A stretch of DNA of 64,000 bases, from assembly GCF_008123515.1 (NCBI RefSeq), contig NZ_VSSR01000070.1:27115-91114 (forward strand), read 5' to 3'. Both the position numbers and the translations under genes were made by a program. The stretch is from Bradyrhizobium cytisi. Its GTDB lineage: Bacteria; Pseudomonadota; Alphaproteobacteria; Rhizobiales; Xanthobacteraceae. A model generated the notes under the pieces. It saw only the letters and a program-made list of their open reading frames with translations, ran no database searches and was not told the origin of the DNA. The first letter of the stretch is position 1. Every line of letters begins with the position of its first letter. Shown here piece after piece: positions 16,688 through 25,086 of this stretch.

Positions 16688-17794
16688 ATGACCCAGCGCC
16701 TGCCGCCCTCGCTGACGCCGCTCGACACCGCGCTCGCTGTTTTGCTGCGCGGCATCGGTCCGGTCGCGCCGGTCAAGTTGCCGCTGGCTGAAGCCGTCGG
16801 CTGTATCGCCGCGGGGATGCCGCAGCTCGCAGCCTATCCGCCGTGCGACATCGCCGTCGTAGATGGCTGGGCGTTGCGTGCCAACGATCTGGTCGGTGCG
16901 TCCTCCTATTCGCCGCTGCCTCTGACCGGGCTTCCCGTGTGGGTCGACGCCGGCGATGCGATGCCGGCAGGGTGCGACTGCGTGCTCGATGCCGGCGCCG
17001 TCGAGGTGTCGGGCCCGCTCGCCCAGGTTCTGGCCGAGGGCGTTCCAGGGCAAGGCGTCGGGCGTGCCGGCGGCGACACCGCAGACCGCTCGCCCGCGGC
17101 CACAGCGGGACTTCCCATCGATGCAACGGCTCTGTTGCTCGCGCGTGTCGCCGATGTCGAAAGGCTGAGCATCAGGCGACCGCGGCTGCGCATCGTCAAC
17201 GTGCCGGGCGCCACCGCGACGATGCAGATGATCACCGACCTCGCGCGCGCGGCGGGATTGGACGTGATCGCGCATGAAGCCGGCTCACGTGATGCGACAT
17301 CGATTGCGGAGGCGCTCGATGTCTCCGTCTGCGATCTGCTGCTGACGATCGGCGGCAGCGGAGCCGGTCGTGCGGATGCCTCGGTGACGGCGCTGGCCCA
17401 GCGTGGAGCCGAATTCGCCCACGGCCTCGCGCTCCAGCCCGGACGCACCGCAGCCGCTGGGCGGCTCGGAAAAGTTCCCGTCCTTGCCTTGCCCGGGGCG
17501 CCCGCTCCGGCCCTCGCGGTTTGGTTTGCGCTTGTGCTTCCGCTCATCGACAAAATGTCGGCGCGGCAGCCGCGCCGCACAGTGACCCTGCCGCTCGCGC
17601 GAAAGATCGCGTCCAGCGTCGGCATTGCCGAGATCGCTCTGCTGGCCGAGGAACATAAAACGTGGATGCCGCTTGCAGTCGGTGAATGGCCGCTCCACGC
17701 CATTGCCGGAGCGGATGCATGGCTGCTCATTCCCGCCAGCCATGAGGGATTTGCGGCGGACGAGCCGGTCGATGCTTATCTGATGCGGGAATGA
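16688..17794 (+). CDS. Degenerate MoeA-like protein
   Basis: The 368 residues follow the MoeA layout: an N-terminal DGxA segment (IAVVDGWALRAND), a MogA/MoaB-like middle domain (SVCDLLLTIGGSGAGRADASV) and a LPGAPAPALAVWFALVLP motif. MoeA inserts Mo (or W) into adenylylated molybdopterin. However, the STGDEL motif is replaced by IVNVPGATATM, and GGxSxGxxD reads GGSGAGRAD. The protein is therefore probably not a normal molybdenumtransferase; it could be a partner or regulator. It ends one base before the MoeA-PBP fusion start, so the two are co-translated. Confidence 0.75.
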   Translation: MTQRLPPSLTPLDTALAVLLRGIGPVAPVKLPLAEAVGCIAAGMPQLAAYPPCDIAVVDGWALRANDLVGASSYSPLPLTGLPVWVDAGDAMPAGCDCVLDAGAVEVSGPLAQVLAEGVPGQGVGRAGGDTADRSPAATAGLPIDATALLLARVADVERLSIRRPRLRIVNVPGATATMQMITDLARAAGLDVIAHEAGSRDATSIAEALDVSVCDLLLTIGGSGAGRADASVTALAQRGAEFAHGLALQPGRTAAAGRLGKVPVLALPGAPAPALAVWFALVLPLIDKMSARQPRRTVTLPLARKIASSVGIAEIALLAEEHKTWMPLAVGEWPLHAIAGADAWLLIPASHEGFAADEPVDAYLMRE

Positions 17795-17795
17795 T

Positions 17796-19757
17796 ATGGG
17801 TTCCGGCATGACGATGATCCCAAAATCGCCGGATCGCAGCGCGGTCGAACAGGAGCAATTCCTCAAGATCCTCTCACGCGAGGAGGCGCTCGCGCGGTTC
17901 GAGGCGGCCCTGTTTCCGCGCGCGATCCCGAGCGAGCAGCGCAAGCTTGCCGATGCGCTCGGTACGGCACTGGCTGAAGACATCACCGCACCGATCGACG
18001 TGCCGCCCTTCGACCGCTCGAATGTCGATGGTTTTGCCGTACGCTCGGCGGATCTTTCCGCCGCCGGTGAAGGCGCATCCGTGCGGCTCGCGCTGAACGG
18101 CGAGACCATTCACTGCGGCACCGTGCCCAAGCTGCAAGTCGCCGCGGGCACCGTAACGCCAATCGCCACTGGCGGCCCCGTGCCGCGAGGCGCCGATGCT
18201 GTGGTCATGGTCGAGCACACCCAGCCGGCCGACCCCGACGCGATCGATGTTCGTCGCGCCGCCTCGCCGGGGCAATTCGTGTCCTATGCCGGATCCGACA
18301 TCGCGCGCGGCGAGGCGCTGCTGCGCGCCGGCACGATCATAGGCTCCCGTGAGATCGGCATGCTGGCGGCCTGTGGCATCGCCGAGGTGAAAGTTGCGCG
18401 GAGGCCGCGCGTCGCGGTGGTCTCCACCGGCGACGAACTGGTGCAGCCCGGCGAGGCGCTTGCGCCTGCCGCGATCTACGACACCAATGGCGCCATCGTC
18501 GCGGCCGCGATCGACGAGAACGGCGGCGAGGCCATCTTCCTCGGCGCCATTCCCGACGACGAAGCCAAGCTCGAAGCCGCGATGCGCCATGCGCTGGCGG
18601 ATGCTGACATGCTGGTGCTGTCCGGCGGCACCTCGAAGGGGGCGGGCGATCTGTCCCATCGCATCATCGGCCGGCTCGGCCAGCCTGGCATCATCGCGCA
18701 CGGCGTTGCGCTCAAGCCGGGCAAGCCGCTTTGCCTCGCGGTGTGCGACGGCAAGCCGGTTGTGATCCTGCCGGGCTTTCCGACCTCGGCGATGTTCACC
18801 TTCCACGACATGATCGTGCCGGCGCTGCGCAGAATGGCCGGCCTGCCGCCGCGCTCCGATGCCAAGGTGAGTGCCACCGTGCCGGTGCGCATTGCTTCCG
18901 AGCTCGGCCGCACCGAATTCGTCATGGTTTCGCTGGTCGCGGGCAAGGACGGCCCGATCGCCTATCCCTCCGGCAAAGGCTCCGGTGCGATCACGTCCTT
19001 CGCGCAAGCCGACGGCTTTTTGCGCATTGACGCGCTCGCCGACCAGATGCCGGCGGGGACCGAAGCAGAGGTCACTCTGTTTACGCCGCATGTGCGGGTG
19101 CCTGATCTCGTCATCGTCGGCAGTCATTGCACCGGCCTCGATCTCGTCACCGCACCGCTCGCGCATGCCGGCCTTACCGTGCGCTCGATCGCCGTCGGCA
19201 GCCTCGGCGGACTTGCGGCAGCGAAGCGCGGCGAATGCGATCTCGCGCCGATCCATCTGTTCGACGACAAGAGCGAGACCTACAACACGCCTTACCTCGC
19301 CGAGGGACTCGAGCTCGTGCCGGGCTGGCGGCGGATGCAGGGCATTGTGTACCGCAGGGGCGACAAGCGATTTGAGGGGCTCGGTGCGAAGCAGGCCGTT
19401 GCTGCCGCGCTCGCCGACCCCGCCTGCATCATGGTCAGCCGCAACCAGGGCGCCGGCACGCGGATCCTGATCGACCGCCTGCTCGAGGGCGCCCGTCCGG
19501 ACGGCTATTGGAACCAGCCGCGCTCGCACAATGCGGTCGCCGCAGCCGTCGCGCAGCATCGCGCCGATTGGGGCATGACCATTGCGCCGGTCGCCCATGC
19601 GGTCGGCCTCGGTTTCATCCCGCTCGCGGAAGAGCATTATGACTTTGCCTTGGTGACGGCGCGCAGGCAGCGGCCTGCTGTGCAGGCCTTTCTCGACGCA
19701 CTCGGCTCGGAAGAGGCCCGCGCAGCGCTGGAGCGCGCTGGCTTCCGGCCCGCGTAA
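17796..19757 (+). CDS. MoeA fused to a C-terminal substrate-binding-like domain
   Basis: The protein has 653 residues against about 400 for MoeA. Residues 25-430 are a complete MoeA: SNVDGFAV (75-82), VVSTGDELVQPG (208-219), GGTSKGAGD (277-285), LKPGKP (306-311) and LPGFPTS (325-331). Residues 437-653 form a PBP-like domain (LVIVGSHCTGLDLVTAPL ... MVSRNQGAGTRILIDRLL ... DWGMTIAPVAHAVGLGFIPL) like the sensor half of the regulator at 14515. No signal peptide is present, so the oxyanion-binding-like domain works in the cytoplasm beside the metal-insertion site. A plausible job is to bind and hand over, or gate on, molybdate or tungstate. Start codon ATG; coupled to the upstream gene. Confidence 0.9.
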   Translation: MGSGMTMIPKSPDRSAVEQEQFLKILSREEALARFEAALFPRAIPSEQRKLADALGTALAEDITAPIDVPPFDRSNVDGFAVRSADLSAAGEGASVRLALNGETIHCGTVPKLQVAAGTVTPIATGGPVPRGADAVVMVEHTQPADPDAIDVRRAASPGQFVSYAGSDIARGEALLRAGTIIGSREIGMLAACGIAEVKVARRPRVAVVSTGDELVQPGEALAPAAIYDTNGAIVAAAIDENGGEAIFLGAIPDDEAKLEAAMRHALADADMLVLSGGTSKGAGDLSHRIIGRLGQPGIIAHGVALKPGKPLCLAVCDGKPVVILPGFPTSAMFTFHDMIVPALRRMAGLPPRSDAKVSATVPVRIASELGRTEFVMVSLVAGKDGPIAYPSGKGSGAITSFAQADGFLRIDALADQMPAGTEAEVTLFTPHVRVPDLVIVGSHCTGLDLVTAPLAHAGLTVRSIAVGSLGGLAAAKRGECDLAPIHLFDDKSETYNTPYLAEGLELVPGWRRMQGIVYRRGDKRFEGLGAKQAVAAALADPACIMVSRNQGAGTRILIDRLLEGARPDGYWNQPRSHNAVAAAVAQHRADWGMTIAPVAHAVGLGFIPLAEEHYDFALVTARRQRPAVQAFLDALGSEEARAALERAGFRPA

Positions 19758-19809
19758 ACGATAGACGACGCGGCATTCAAGCCGCGCGGACAATAGGGTA
19801 GGGGAAGCG

Positions 19810-20937
19810 ATGGCAAGGCCGCTTTCGGTTGCCGTCGTCGGTGCCGGCATGGGTGGGCTCGCGACCGCTGCGGCGCTCAGGCGCGTCGGCGTCGGCGTGA
19901 TGGTCTACGAGCAGGCCTCCCAGTTCGCTCGCATCGGCGCCGGCATCCAGATCGGCTGCAACGCGATGAAGGTGCTGCGCGCGCTGGGACTGGAGTCGCG
20001 AATGCGCAGCCAGTCGTTCTATCCGCGGTCCTGGAACAACCGCGCCTGGAAGAGCGGCGACATCAAGTTCGACATGATCTTTGGCGAGAGCGCGGAGGAG
20101 ACGTTCGATGCGCCCTATCTGCTGGCGCATCGTGGCGATCTCCACGCAGCGTTGGCGAGCGTCGTGCCGGATGAGTGTGTGAGGCTCAACCACAAGCTCG
20201 TCGGCCTCGACGAGACCGGCGAGGGCGTTCGGCTGAGCTTCGCCGACGGCACCGGCGCTGTTACCGATGCGGTGATCGGCGCCGACGGCGTGCATTCAGC
20301 GGTGCGCGACATTCTGTTTGACACCACGCCGGTCAAATTCACCGGCCGCATCGCCTACCGCGCCACCTATCCGGCCGCACTGCTCGGCGAGAAAATCGAC
20401 GATTGCACGAAGTGGTGGGGCGAGGACCGCCACATCGTGATCTATTACGTCAAGCCTGATCGTAGCGAGGTCTATCTCGTCACCAGCCAGCCGGAGCCGA
20501 ACTTCCTGATCGAGTCCTGGTCGGCGAAGGGCGACGTGCGCGATCTGCGCGCCTCGTTCGAAGGCTTTCATCCGCAGGTCGGAAAGGTGCTGGCGGCGTG
20601 TCCCGACGTGCACAAATGGGCGATCATGGATCGCGATGCGCTGGAGCGCTGGGCCGACGGCAAGGTGACGCTGCTCGGCGACGCCTGCCATCCGATGACG
20701 CCCTATATGGCACAGGGTGCCGCGATGGCGATCGAGGACGCCGCGGTGCTGTCGCGCTGTCTCGAAAGTGTCGACCGCGACGGCATCGTGGATGCTTTTC
20801 GCCCCTTCGAGGCGACGCGCAAGGTGCGGACCACGCGGGTGCAGGAGACCTCACGTGCCAACATCTGGCTGAAGGAGCGGACAGATACGAGCTGGGTCTA
20901 CTGCTACGACGCCTGGTCGGTGCCGCTGGCGGCTTGA
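19810..20937 (+). CDS. FAD-dependent monooxygenase, 6-hydroxynicotinate 3-monooxygenase-like
   Basis: A 375-residue class A flavoprotein hydroxylase. It has the Rossmann GxGxxG (VVGAGMGGLATAAAL, residues 9-23), the GADGVHSAVR (DG) motif and the FAD ribose-binding GDACHPMTPYMAQGA. The segment KWWGEDRHIVIYYV and the C-terminal WLKERTDTSWVYCYDAW resemble NicC, which decarboxylatively hydroxylates 6-hydroxynicotinate to 2,5-dihydroxypyridine with NADH. Salicylate hydroxylase-like enzymes are the alternative. It is inserted between Mo-cofactor genes, and nicotinate hydroxylation itself uses a molybdoenzyme, so there may be a pathway reason for the position. Its 3' end overlaps convergent mobA by 34 bases. 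Confidence 0.8.
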   Translation: MARPLSVAVVGAGMGGLATAAALRRVGVGVMVYEQASQFARIGAGIQIGCNAMKVLRALGLESRMRSQSFYPRSWNNRAWKSGDIKFDMIFGESAEETFDAPYLLAHRGDLHAALASVVPDECVRLNHKLVGLDETGEGVRLSFADGTGAVTDAVIGADGVHSAVRDILFDTTPVKFTGRIAYRATYPAALLGEKIDDCTKWWGEDRHIVIYYVKPDRSEVYLVTSQPEPNFLIESWSAKGDVRDLRASFEGFHPQVGKVLAACPDVHKWAIMDRDALERWADGKVTLLGDACHPMTPYMAQGAAMAIEDAAVLSRCLESVDRDGIVDAFRPFEATRKVRTTRVQETSRANIWLKERTDTSWVYCYDAWSVPLAA

Positions 20938-21581
20938 GCGTCATCCAGCGCCGCGAGCCGCTCGGCCTCTGCGATGTCCTCGACTGTATTTGCGTTGAAG
21001 AACGGATCGAGCGGCTCGGCCGGCCACGTCACCGTCGCCAGCGGGTAGCGCGCGGTCCAGCGGTCGATCTTGCGGAGATCCTCGACGACCAGTGCGTGAC
21101 GAAGCTCGTGGCGCAAGGCGACACGCCAGAGGCCGATGACCGGATGCGACTGGTCGCCTGACGCTGCGACCGCAAGCTGCGCGTTCCCCCGTGCCCGGGC
21201 CTCATGCAGCCGCGCGACGAGGTCGCGTGGCAGGAAGGGGCAGTCGCCGGCGGCGCTGAGCACCCATTCGATCTCCGGCCGGTTCGCCGCGGTCCAGTCG
21301 AGCGCGGCCAAAATGCCGGCGAGCGGGCCGGGGAAGCCGGGGACGTCATCGGAAATGACCTGCAAGCCGAACGCGGCGAAGCGCGCTGGATCGCCATTCG
21401 CATTGAGGATCAATCCGTCGCACTGGGGCGATAGGCGCGCGATCACGCGCTCCAGGATGGTGCGGCCGCCGATAGTCCGCATCGGCTTGTCGCCGCCGCC
21501 CATGCGGCGCGCGAGGCCGCCGGCGAGCAGCACGCCAAGAGTTGATGGAATGCTCGTTGCCGGAGTCCTAGTCGTCACCAC
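20904..21581 (-). CDS. mobA: Molybdenum cofactor guanylyltransferase MobA
   Basis: A 225-residue nucleotidyltransferase with the MobA signature LAGGLARRMGGGDKPMRTIGG (GTP-binding loop, residues 19 on), the metal-site region SAAGDCPFLPRDL and the late NANTVEDIAEAE. It joins GMP to Mo-molybdopterin to make the bis-MGD cofactor that formate dehydrogenase needs. It overlaps fdhD by 14 bases (fdhD upstream) and so is translationally coupled with it in an fdhD-mobA operon. The last residues overlap the convergent monooxygenase gene. Confidence 0.92.
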   Translation of the reverse strand: MVTTRTPATSIPSTLGVLLAGGLARRMGGGDKPMRTIGGRTILERVIARLSPQCDGLILNANGDPARFAAFGLQVISDDVPGFPGPLAGILAALDWTAANRPEIEWVLSAAGDCPFLPRDLVARLHEARARGNAQLAVAASGDQSHPVIGLWRVALRHELRHALVVEDLRKIDRWTARYPLATVTWPAEPLDPFFNANTVEDIAEAERLAALDDAQAASGTDQAS

Positions 21582-22458
21582 CTTCGCCCTTACGCTTGTG
21601 CCTCGCCGATTCCTCTTCGACGTAATCGAGATTCTGGTCGTAGACGATCCGTTCCTCGCCGGCGAGCGCGATGAAACGCTTTCCGCGCGTGCGTCCGACC
21701 AGCGTCAAACCCACCTGCCTTGCAAGATCGACGCCCCAGGCGGTGAAGCCGGAGCGCGACACCAGGATCGGGATTCCCATCCGCACCGTCTTGATCACCA
21801 TTTCCGAGGTGAGACGTCCTGTCGTGTAAAGGATCTTGTCGGACGCATCGACGCCGTGGCGATACATCCAGCCCGCGATCTTGTCGACGGCGTTGTGGCG
21901 GCCGACGTCCTCGGTGTAGCAGAGCGGCTCGCCCTCCCTGCACAGCACGCAGCCGTGGATCGCGCCAGCCTCCAGATAGAGCGAGGGCATGGTGTTGATG
22001 GTCTGTGTCATCTGGTAGAGCCAGGAGGTGCGCAGCTCGGCTTTCGGCAGCGCGACGCTTTCGACCGCCTCCAGCAGGTCGCCGAAGGCGGTGCCTTGCG
22101 CGCAGCCCGAGGTCTGCGTGCGCTTCTTCAGCTTGGCCTCGAAATTGGTGTGGTGCTCGGTGCGCACCACCACGACCTGGAGGTCGTCGTCGTATTCGAC
22201 CTCGGTGACGGCGTCATTATATTTCAGCATGTTCTGGTTGAGCAGGTAGCCCAGCGCCAGATATTCCGGATAGTCGCCGATCGTCATCATGGTGACGATC
22301 TCCTGCGAGTTCAGATACAGCGTCAAGGGCCGCTCCATCGGCACCTTGATCTCGACCCTGGTGCCGGTCTGGTCGGTCCCGGTCACGCTCTGGGTCAGGC
22401 GCGGGTCGTCCGGGTTCGGAATGACCAGAGGCACCGGGGTTTTGTCGATCTTCATCAT
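21568..22458 (-). CDS. fdhD: Formate dehydrogenase accessory sulfurtransferase FdhD
   Basis: The 296-residue protein shows the FdhD core HGCVLCREGEPLCYTEDVGRHNAVDKIAGW and an earlier SGCAQGTAFGDLLEAV, where the sulfur-relay cysteine is expected. FdhD takes sulfur from a cysteine desulfurase and transfers it to the bis-MGD cofactor of formate dehydrogenase, which is essential for activity. It is first in the fdhD-mobA operon and serves the formate dehydrogenase encoded 5 kb away. Two adjacent ATGs (22458, 22455) are possible starts. Confidence 0.93.
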   Translation of the reverse strand: MMKIDKTPVPLVIPNPDDPRLTQSVTGTDQTGTRVEIKVPMERPLTLYLNSQEIVTMMTIGDYPEYLALGYLLNQNMLKYNDAVTEVEYDDDLQVVVVRTEHHTNFEAKLKKRTQTSGCAQGTAFGDLLEAVESVALPKAELRTSWLYQMTQTINTMPSLYLEAGAIHGCVLCREGEPLCYTEDVGRHNAVDKIAGWMYRHGVDASDKILYTTGRLTSEMVIKTVRMGIPILVSRSGFTAWGVDLARQVGLTLVGRTRGKRFIALAGEERIVYDQNLDYVEEESARHKRKGEGGDD

Positions 22459-22531
22459 GGGTGCGACGTTAGCATGACATTCGGGTCAGGCCGATATATG
22501 CATGCCCTGGAGAGCACGAAATGCCTCCGTT

Positions 22532-22612
22532 CGTCATTGCGAGCGTAGCGAAGCAATCCAGAAATGCATCCGCGGAGACACTCTGGATTGCTTCGCTGCG
22601 CTCGCAATGACG
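22532..22612. repeat. Palindromic intergenic repeat
   Basis: CGTCATTGCGAGCGTAGCGA (continuing AGCAATCCAG) is repeated in inverted form at 22583-22612 with about 21 bases between, forming a 30-bp-stem hairpin with few mismatches. Elements of this sequence type are abundant between genes in Bradyrhizobium-like genomes and act like REP/BIME sequences. It sits between the divergent fdhD and mobB genes and could form an mRNA hairpin or a nucleoid-protein site. Confidence 0.85.
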
Positions 22613-22667
22613 GGGAGAGGCTGGAGGTTCCATCGGCTGGTAGGCTGTCGGCGGAGATCGAGTTGCG

Positions 22668-23195
22668 ATGAAAGTCATCGGCCTTGCAGGCTGGAGCGGT
22701 GCGGGCAAGACCACGCTGTTGACGCGGCTGATCCCGCATTTCAACGCGCAGGGCCTGCGCGTCTCCGTCATCAAGCATGCGCATCACCGGTTCGACGTCG
22801 ATGTGCCCGGCAAGGATTCCTGGCGCCATCGCGAGGCCGGTGCGGCCGAGGTGCTGGTGGCCTCGTCGAACCGTTGGGCCCTGATGCACGAATTGCGCGG
22901 CGCGGCCGAGCCGCGGCTGCCGGAACTGTTGAACAAGCTGTCGGCGGTCGATCTCGTGGTGGTCGAAGGCTTCAAGCGCGAGCCGCATCGCAAGATCGAG
23001 GTGCATCGCGCCGCCAACGACAAGCCGCTGCTGTTCCCGGACGATCCCGGCATTGTCGGCATTGCGACCGACGTCGCGGTTGAAACCCGGCTGCCGACTG
23101 TCCATCTCGATGACATCGAGGCCGTTGCTGCATTGCTGCTGCGTGCGGCGATGCCGGTCGAGGAAGCGGTTGCAAGAAGCGCGGCGACGCGCTGA
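22668..23195 (+). CDS. mobB: Molybdopterin-guanine dinucleotide biosynthesis protein MobB
   Basis: A 175-residue P-loop protein: GLAGWSGAGKTTLLTRLIP (Walker A, from residue 5), IKHAHHRFDVDVPGKDSWRHREAGA (the MobB-specific motif) and DLVVVEGFKREPHRKIEVHR (Walker B region). MobB binds GTP and assists MobA. It is followed after nine bases by moeA, so both are probably in one transcript. Confidence 0.93.
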   Translation: MKVIGLAGWSGAGKTTLLTRLIPHFNAQGLRVSVIKHAHHRFDVDVPGKDSWRHREAGAAEVLVASSNRWALMHELRGAAEPRLPELLNKLSAVDLVVVEGFKREPHRKIEVHRAANDKPLLFPDDPGIVGIATDVAVETRLPTVHLDDIEAVAALLLRAAMPVEEAVARSAATR

Positions 23196-23204
23196 CGAGG
23201 CACC

Positions 23205-24461
23205 ATGGCGCAACTGTCGGACGATTGCTTTGCCTTCGGTGGACCGATGATGTCGCTCGATGAGGCTGTTGGCCTGATCAGGGCACGCGTCAGTGCGATT
23301 GCCGATCTCGATACAGTGGCGCTCGTTGACGCCGACGGGCGTGTGCTGGCGCGCGATATCGCGGCGCCCCTGCCGCTGCCGCCTTTCACCAACTCCGCCG
23401 TCGACGGTTACGCCGTGGGCAACGCCGACCTTCCGCGAGAAACCGAACAGGCATTCCCGCTCGATGGCCGCATTCAGGCCGGCGGCCTTGCGCAAGCACC
23501 GATCAAGCCCGGCCACACCGCGCGCATCTTCACGGGCGCACCGATGCCGCCGGGGGCCGAGACCGTCTTCATGCAGGAAGATGTCAGCATCGATGCTTCA
23601 GGCATGATCGTGCTGCCACCCGGGCTGAAGCCTGGCGCCAATGTTCGTCCGGCAGGCGAGGACATTCCTGTCGGGCACGTCGCGTTACGCGCCGGCCAGC
23701 GGCTGCGGCCCCAGCATGTCGCGCTTGCCGCAGCCTACGGTCTGACCCGGCTCGATGTCGTCAGGCGTATCCGTGTCGCCGTTTTCTCCACCGGCGATGA
23801 GCTGGCCTCGCCCGGCGAGCCGCGCGCGGGCTCGCAGCTGTTCGATTCCAATCGCTTCATGCTGATGGCAATGCTGCGCCGTCTCGGCTGCGAGGTCTCC
23901 GATCTCGGCATCCTGCGCGACGAACGCACCTCGCTCGCCAACGGATTGAAGCAGGTCGCAAGCAGCCACGATCTGATCCTCACCACCGGCGGCGTCTCGA
24001 CCGGCGAGGAAGACCACGTCAAGGCGGCGGTCGAGAGCGTCGGCTCGCTGGTGCTGTGGCGAATGGCGATCAAGCCGGGACGGCCCGTGGCGATGGGCAT
24101 CATCGGCGGCACGCCGCTGATCGGGCTGCCTGGGAACCCCGTCGCGAGCTTTGTCACCTTCGTCCATGTGGTGCGGCCGACCGTGCTGACACTCGCCGGC
24201 AGTCTGCCGGAAAAGCTCATGCCGATCCCCGTGCGCGCGGCCTTCACCTACAAGAAGAAGATCGGCCGGCGCGAATATGTTCGCGCCTCGTTGCGACCGG
24301 GAGACGACGGCGCGCTGGAGGCAGTCAAGTTCCCGCGCGAGGGCGCCGGACTGCTCTCGTCATTGGTGGAGACCGACGGCCTCGTTGAGCTCAGCGAAGA
24401 CATCACGCGCGTCGAGCCGGGCGACAGTGTAGGTTTCCTGTCCTATGCCGATCTGATCTGA
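23205..24461 (+). CDS. moeA: Molybdopterin molybdenumtransferase MoeA
   Basis: A canonical 418-residue MoeA: NSAVDGYAV (about residues 64-72), VFSTGDELASPG, TTGGVSTGEEDHV with the catalytic-site Asp, IKPGRP and LPGNPVASFVTF. It inserts molybdate into adenylyl-molybdopterin. Unlike the paralogue at 17796 it has no extra domain, and unlike that at 16688 it keeps all motifs. It is the third MoeA-type gene within 8 kb. Downstream is the TusA-type gene. Confidence 0.94.
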   Translation: MAQLSDDCFAFGGPMMSLDEAVGLIRARVSAIADLDTVALVDADGRVLARDIAAPLPLPPFTNSAVDGYAVGNADLPRETEQAFPLDGRIQAGGLAQAPIKPGHTARIFTGAPMPPGAETVFMQEDVSIDASGMIVLPPGLKPGANVRPAGEDIPVGHVALRAGQRLRPQHVALAAAYGLTRLDVVRRIRVAVFSTGDELASPGEPRAGSQLFDSNRFMLMAMLRRLGCEVSDLGILRDERTSLANGLKQVASSHDLILTTGGVSTGEEDHVKAAVESVGSLVLWRMAIKPGRPVAMGIIGGTPLIGLPGNPVASFVTFVHVVRPTVLTLAGSLPEKLMPIPVRAAFTYKKKIGRREYVRASLRPGDDGALEAVKFPREGAGLLSSLVETDGLVELSEDITRVEPGDSVGFLSYADLI

Positions 24462-24505
24462 GGCGACGCGTTGACGTCATCGACCCCTCCCGCCATGTTG
24501 CGCTC

Positions 24506-24769
24506 ATGACCAGAACGACGCTTGATCTCACCGGGCTGAAATGCCCGCTGCCCGCCTTGAAGACGCGCAAGGCGTTGAAACCATTGCAGCCGGGCGATCA
24601 GCTCGAAGTGCACTGCACCGACCCGTTGTCGGTGATTGACATTCCGAACCTGATCCGCGAGACGGGCGACACGGTGGAGATCACCGAGCGCAACGACGCG
24701 CGCATCGTGTTCTTGATAGAAAAAGCGAATGGTTCGATAGACGCTGCCAATGCTGCGCTGCGTTCCTGA
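24506..24769 (+). CDS. TusA-family sulfur carrier protein
   Basis: An 87-residue protein with the family motif LDLTGLKCPLPALKTRKAL; Cys13-Pro is the persulfide-carrying residue. TusA proteins pass sulfur to tRNA thiolation or to molybdenum-cofactor and FdhD maturation. Lying 44 bases after moeA in the same direction, it is likely part of the mobB-moeA operon and may feed sulfur to FdhD. Which acceptor is used is an inference. Confidence 0.88.
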   Translation: MTRTTLDLTGLKCPLPALKTRKALKPLQPGDQLEVHCTDPLSVIDIPNLIRETGDTVEITERNDARIVFLIEKANGSIDAANAALRS

Positions 24770-25086
24770 GCGCGTTACCGCGCTGATACCGACCTTTTAT
24801 CTATCGACATCGACCACGGCTTCTGCCCCAATTGACTTTCCCCGTGCAGGCGCGGAGGTTGAGTCTTGTCCGCGATACGCAGATCAACGGGCCACTTACG
24901 AAGCTCGCAAATCGTATCGGGCATAGAGCCCCGCTCGAGGGGTTAACTTTTCACACGCGCGTGACGATCCTGGCGCGCGTCGGGTAATTGTGCGGAGCAG
25001 CAGGGACAACAGCTGCGCCGCAATGGGCTGAGGACCAGGATGGTAGCGGCAGGCTGCTCAGAAGGGCGGCCGCAGGGGAGGAATGC
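24770..25086. promoter_or_regulatory. Upstream region of the oxalate/formate antiporter gene
   Basis: No gene is seen in these 317 bases. A short hairpin (CCCC gctcga GGGG, about 24932-24945) may end the mobB-moeA-tusA transcript. The final part carries the strong GGAGGAATGC ribosome-binding site of the antiporter gene. A promoter should lie here but is not defined. Confidence 0.4.

Noticed and set aside
16688..17794. Calling the 368-residue MoeA-like protein a functional MoeA
   Set aside because: The TGDEL motif is lost and the GGxS motif is altered, so only a MoeA-like label is justified.
17874..19850. A 658-codon open frame on the minus strand
   Set aside because: Antisense shadow of the MoeA-PBP fusion; no ribosome-binding site or domain.
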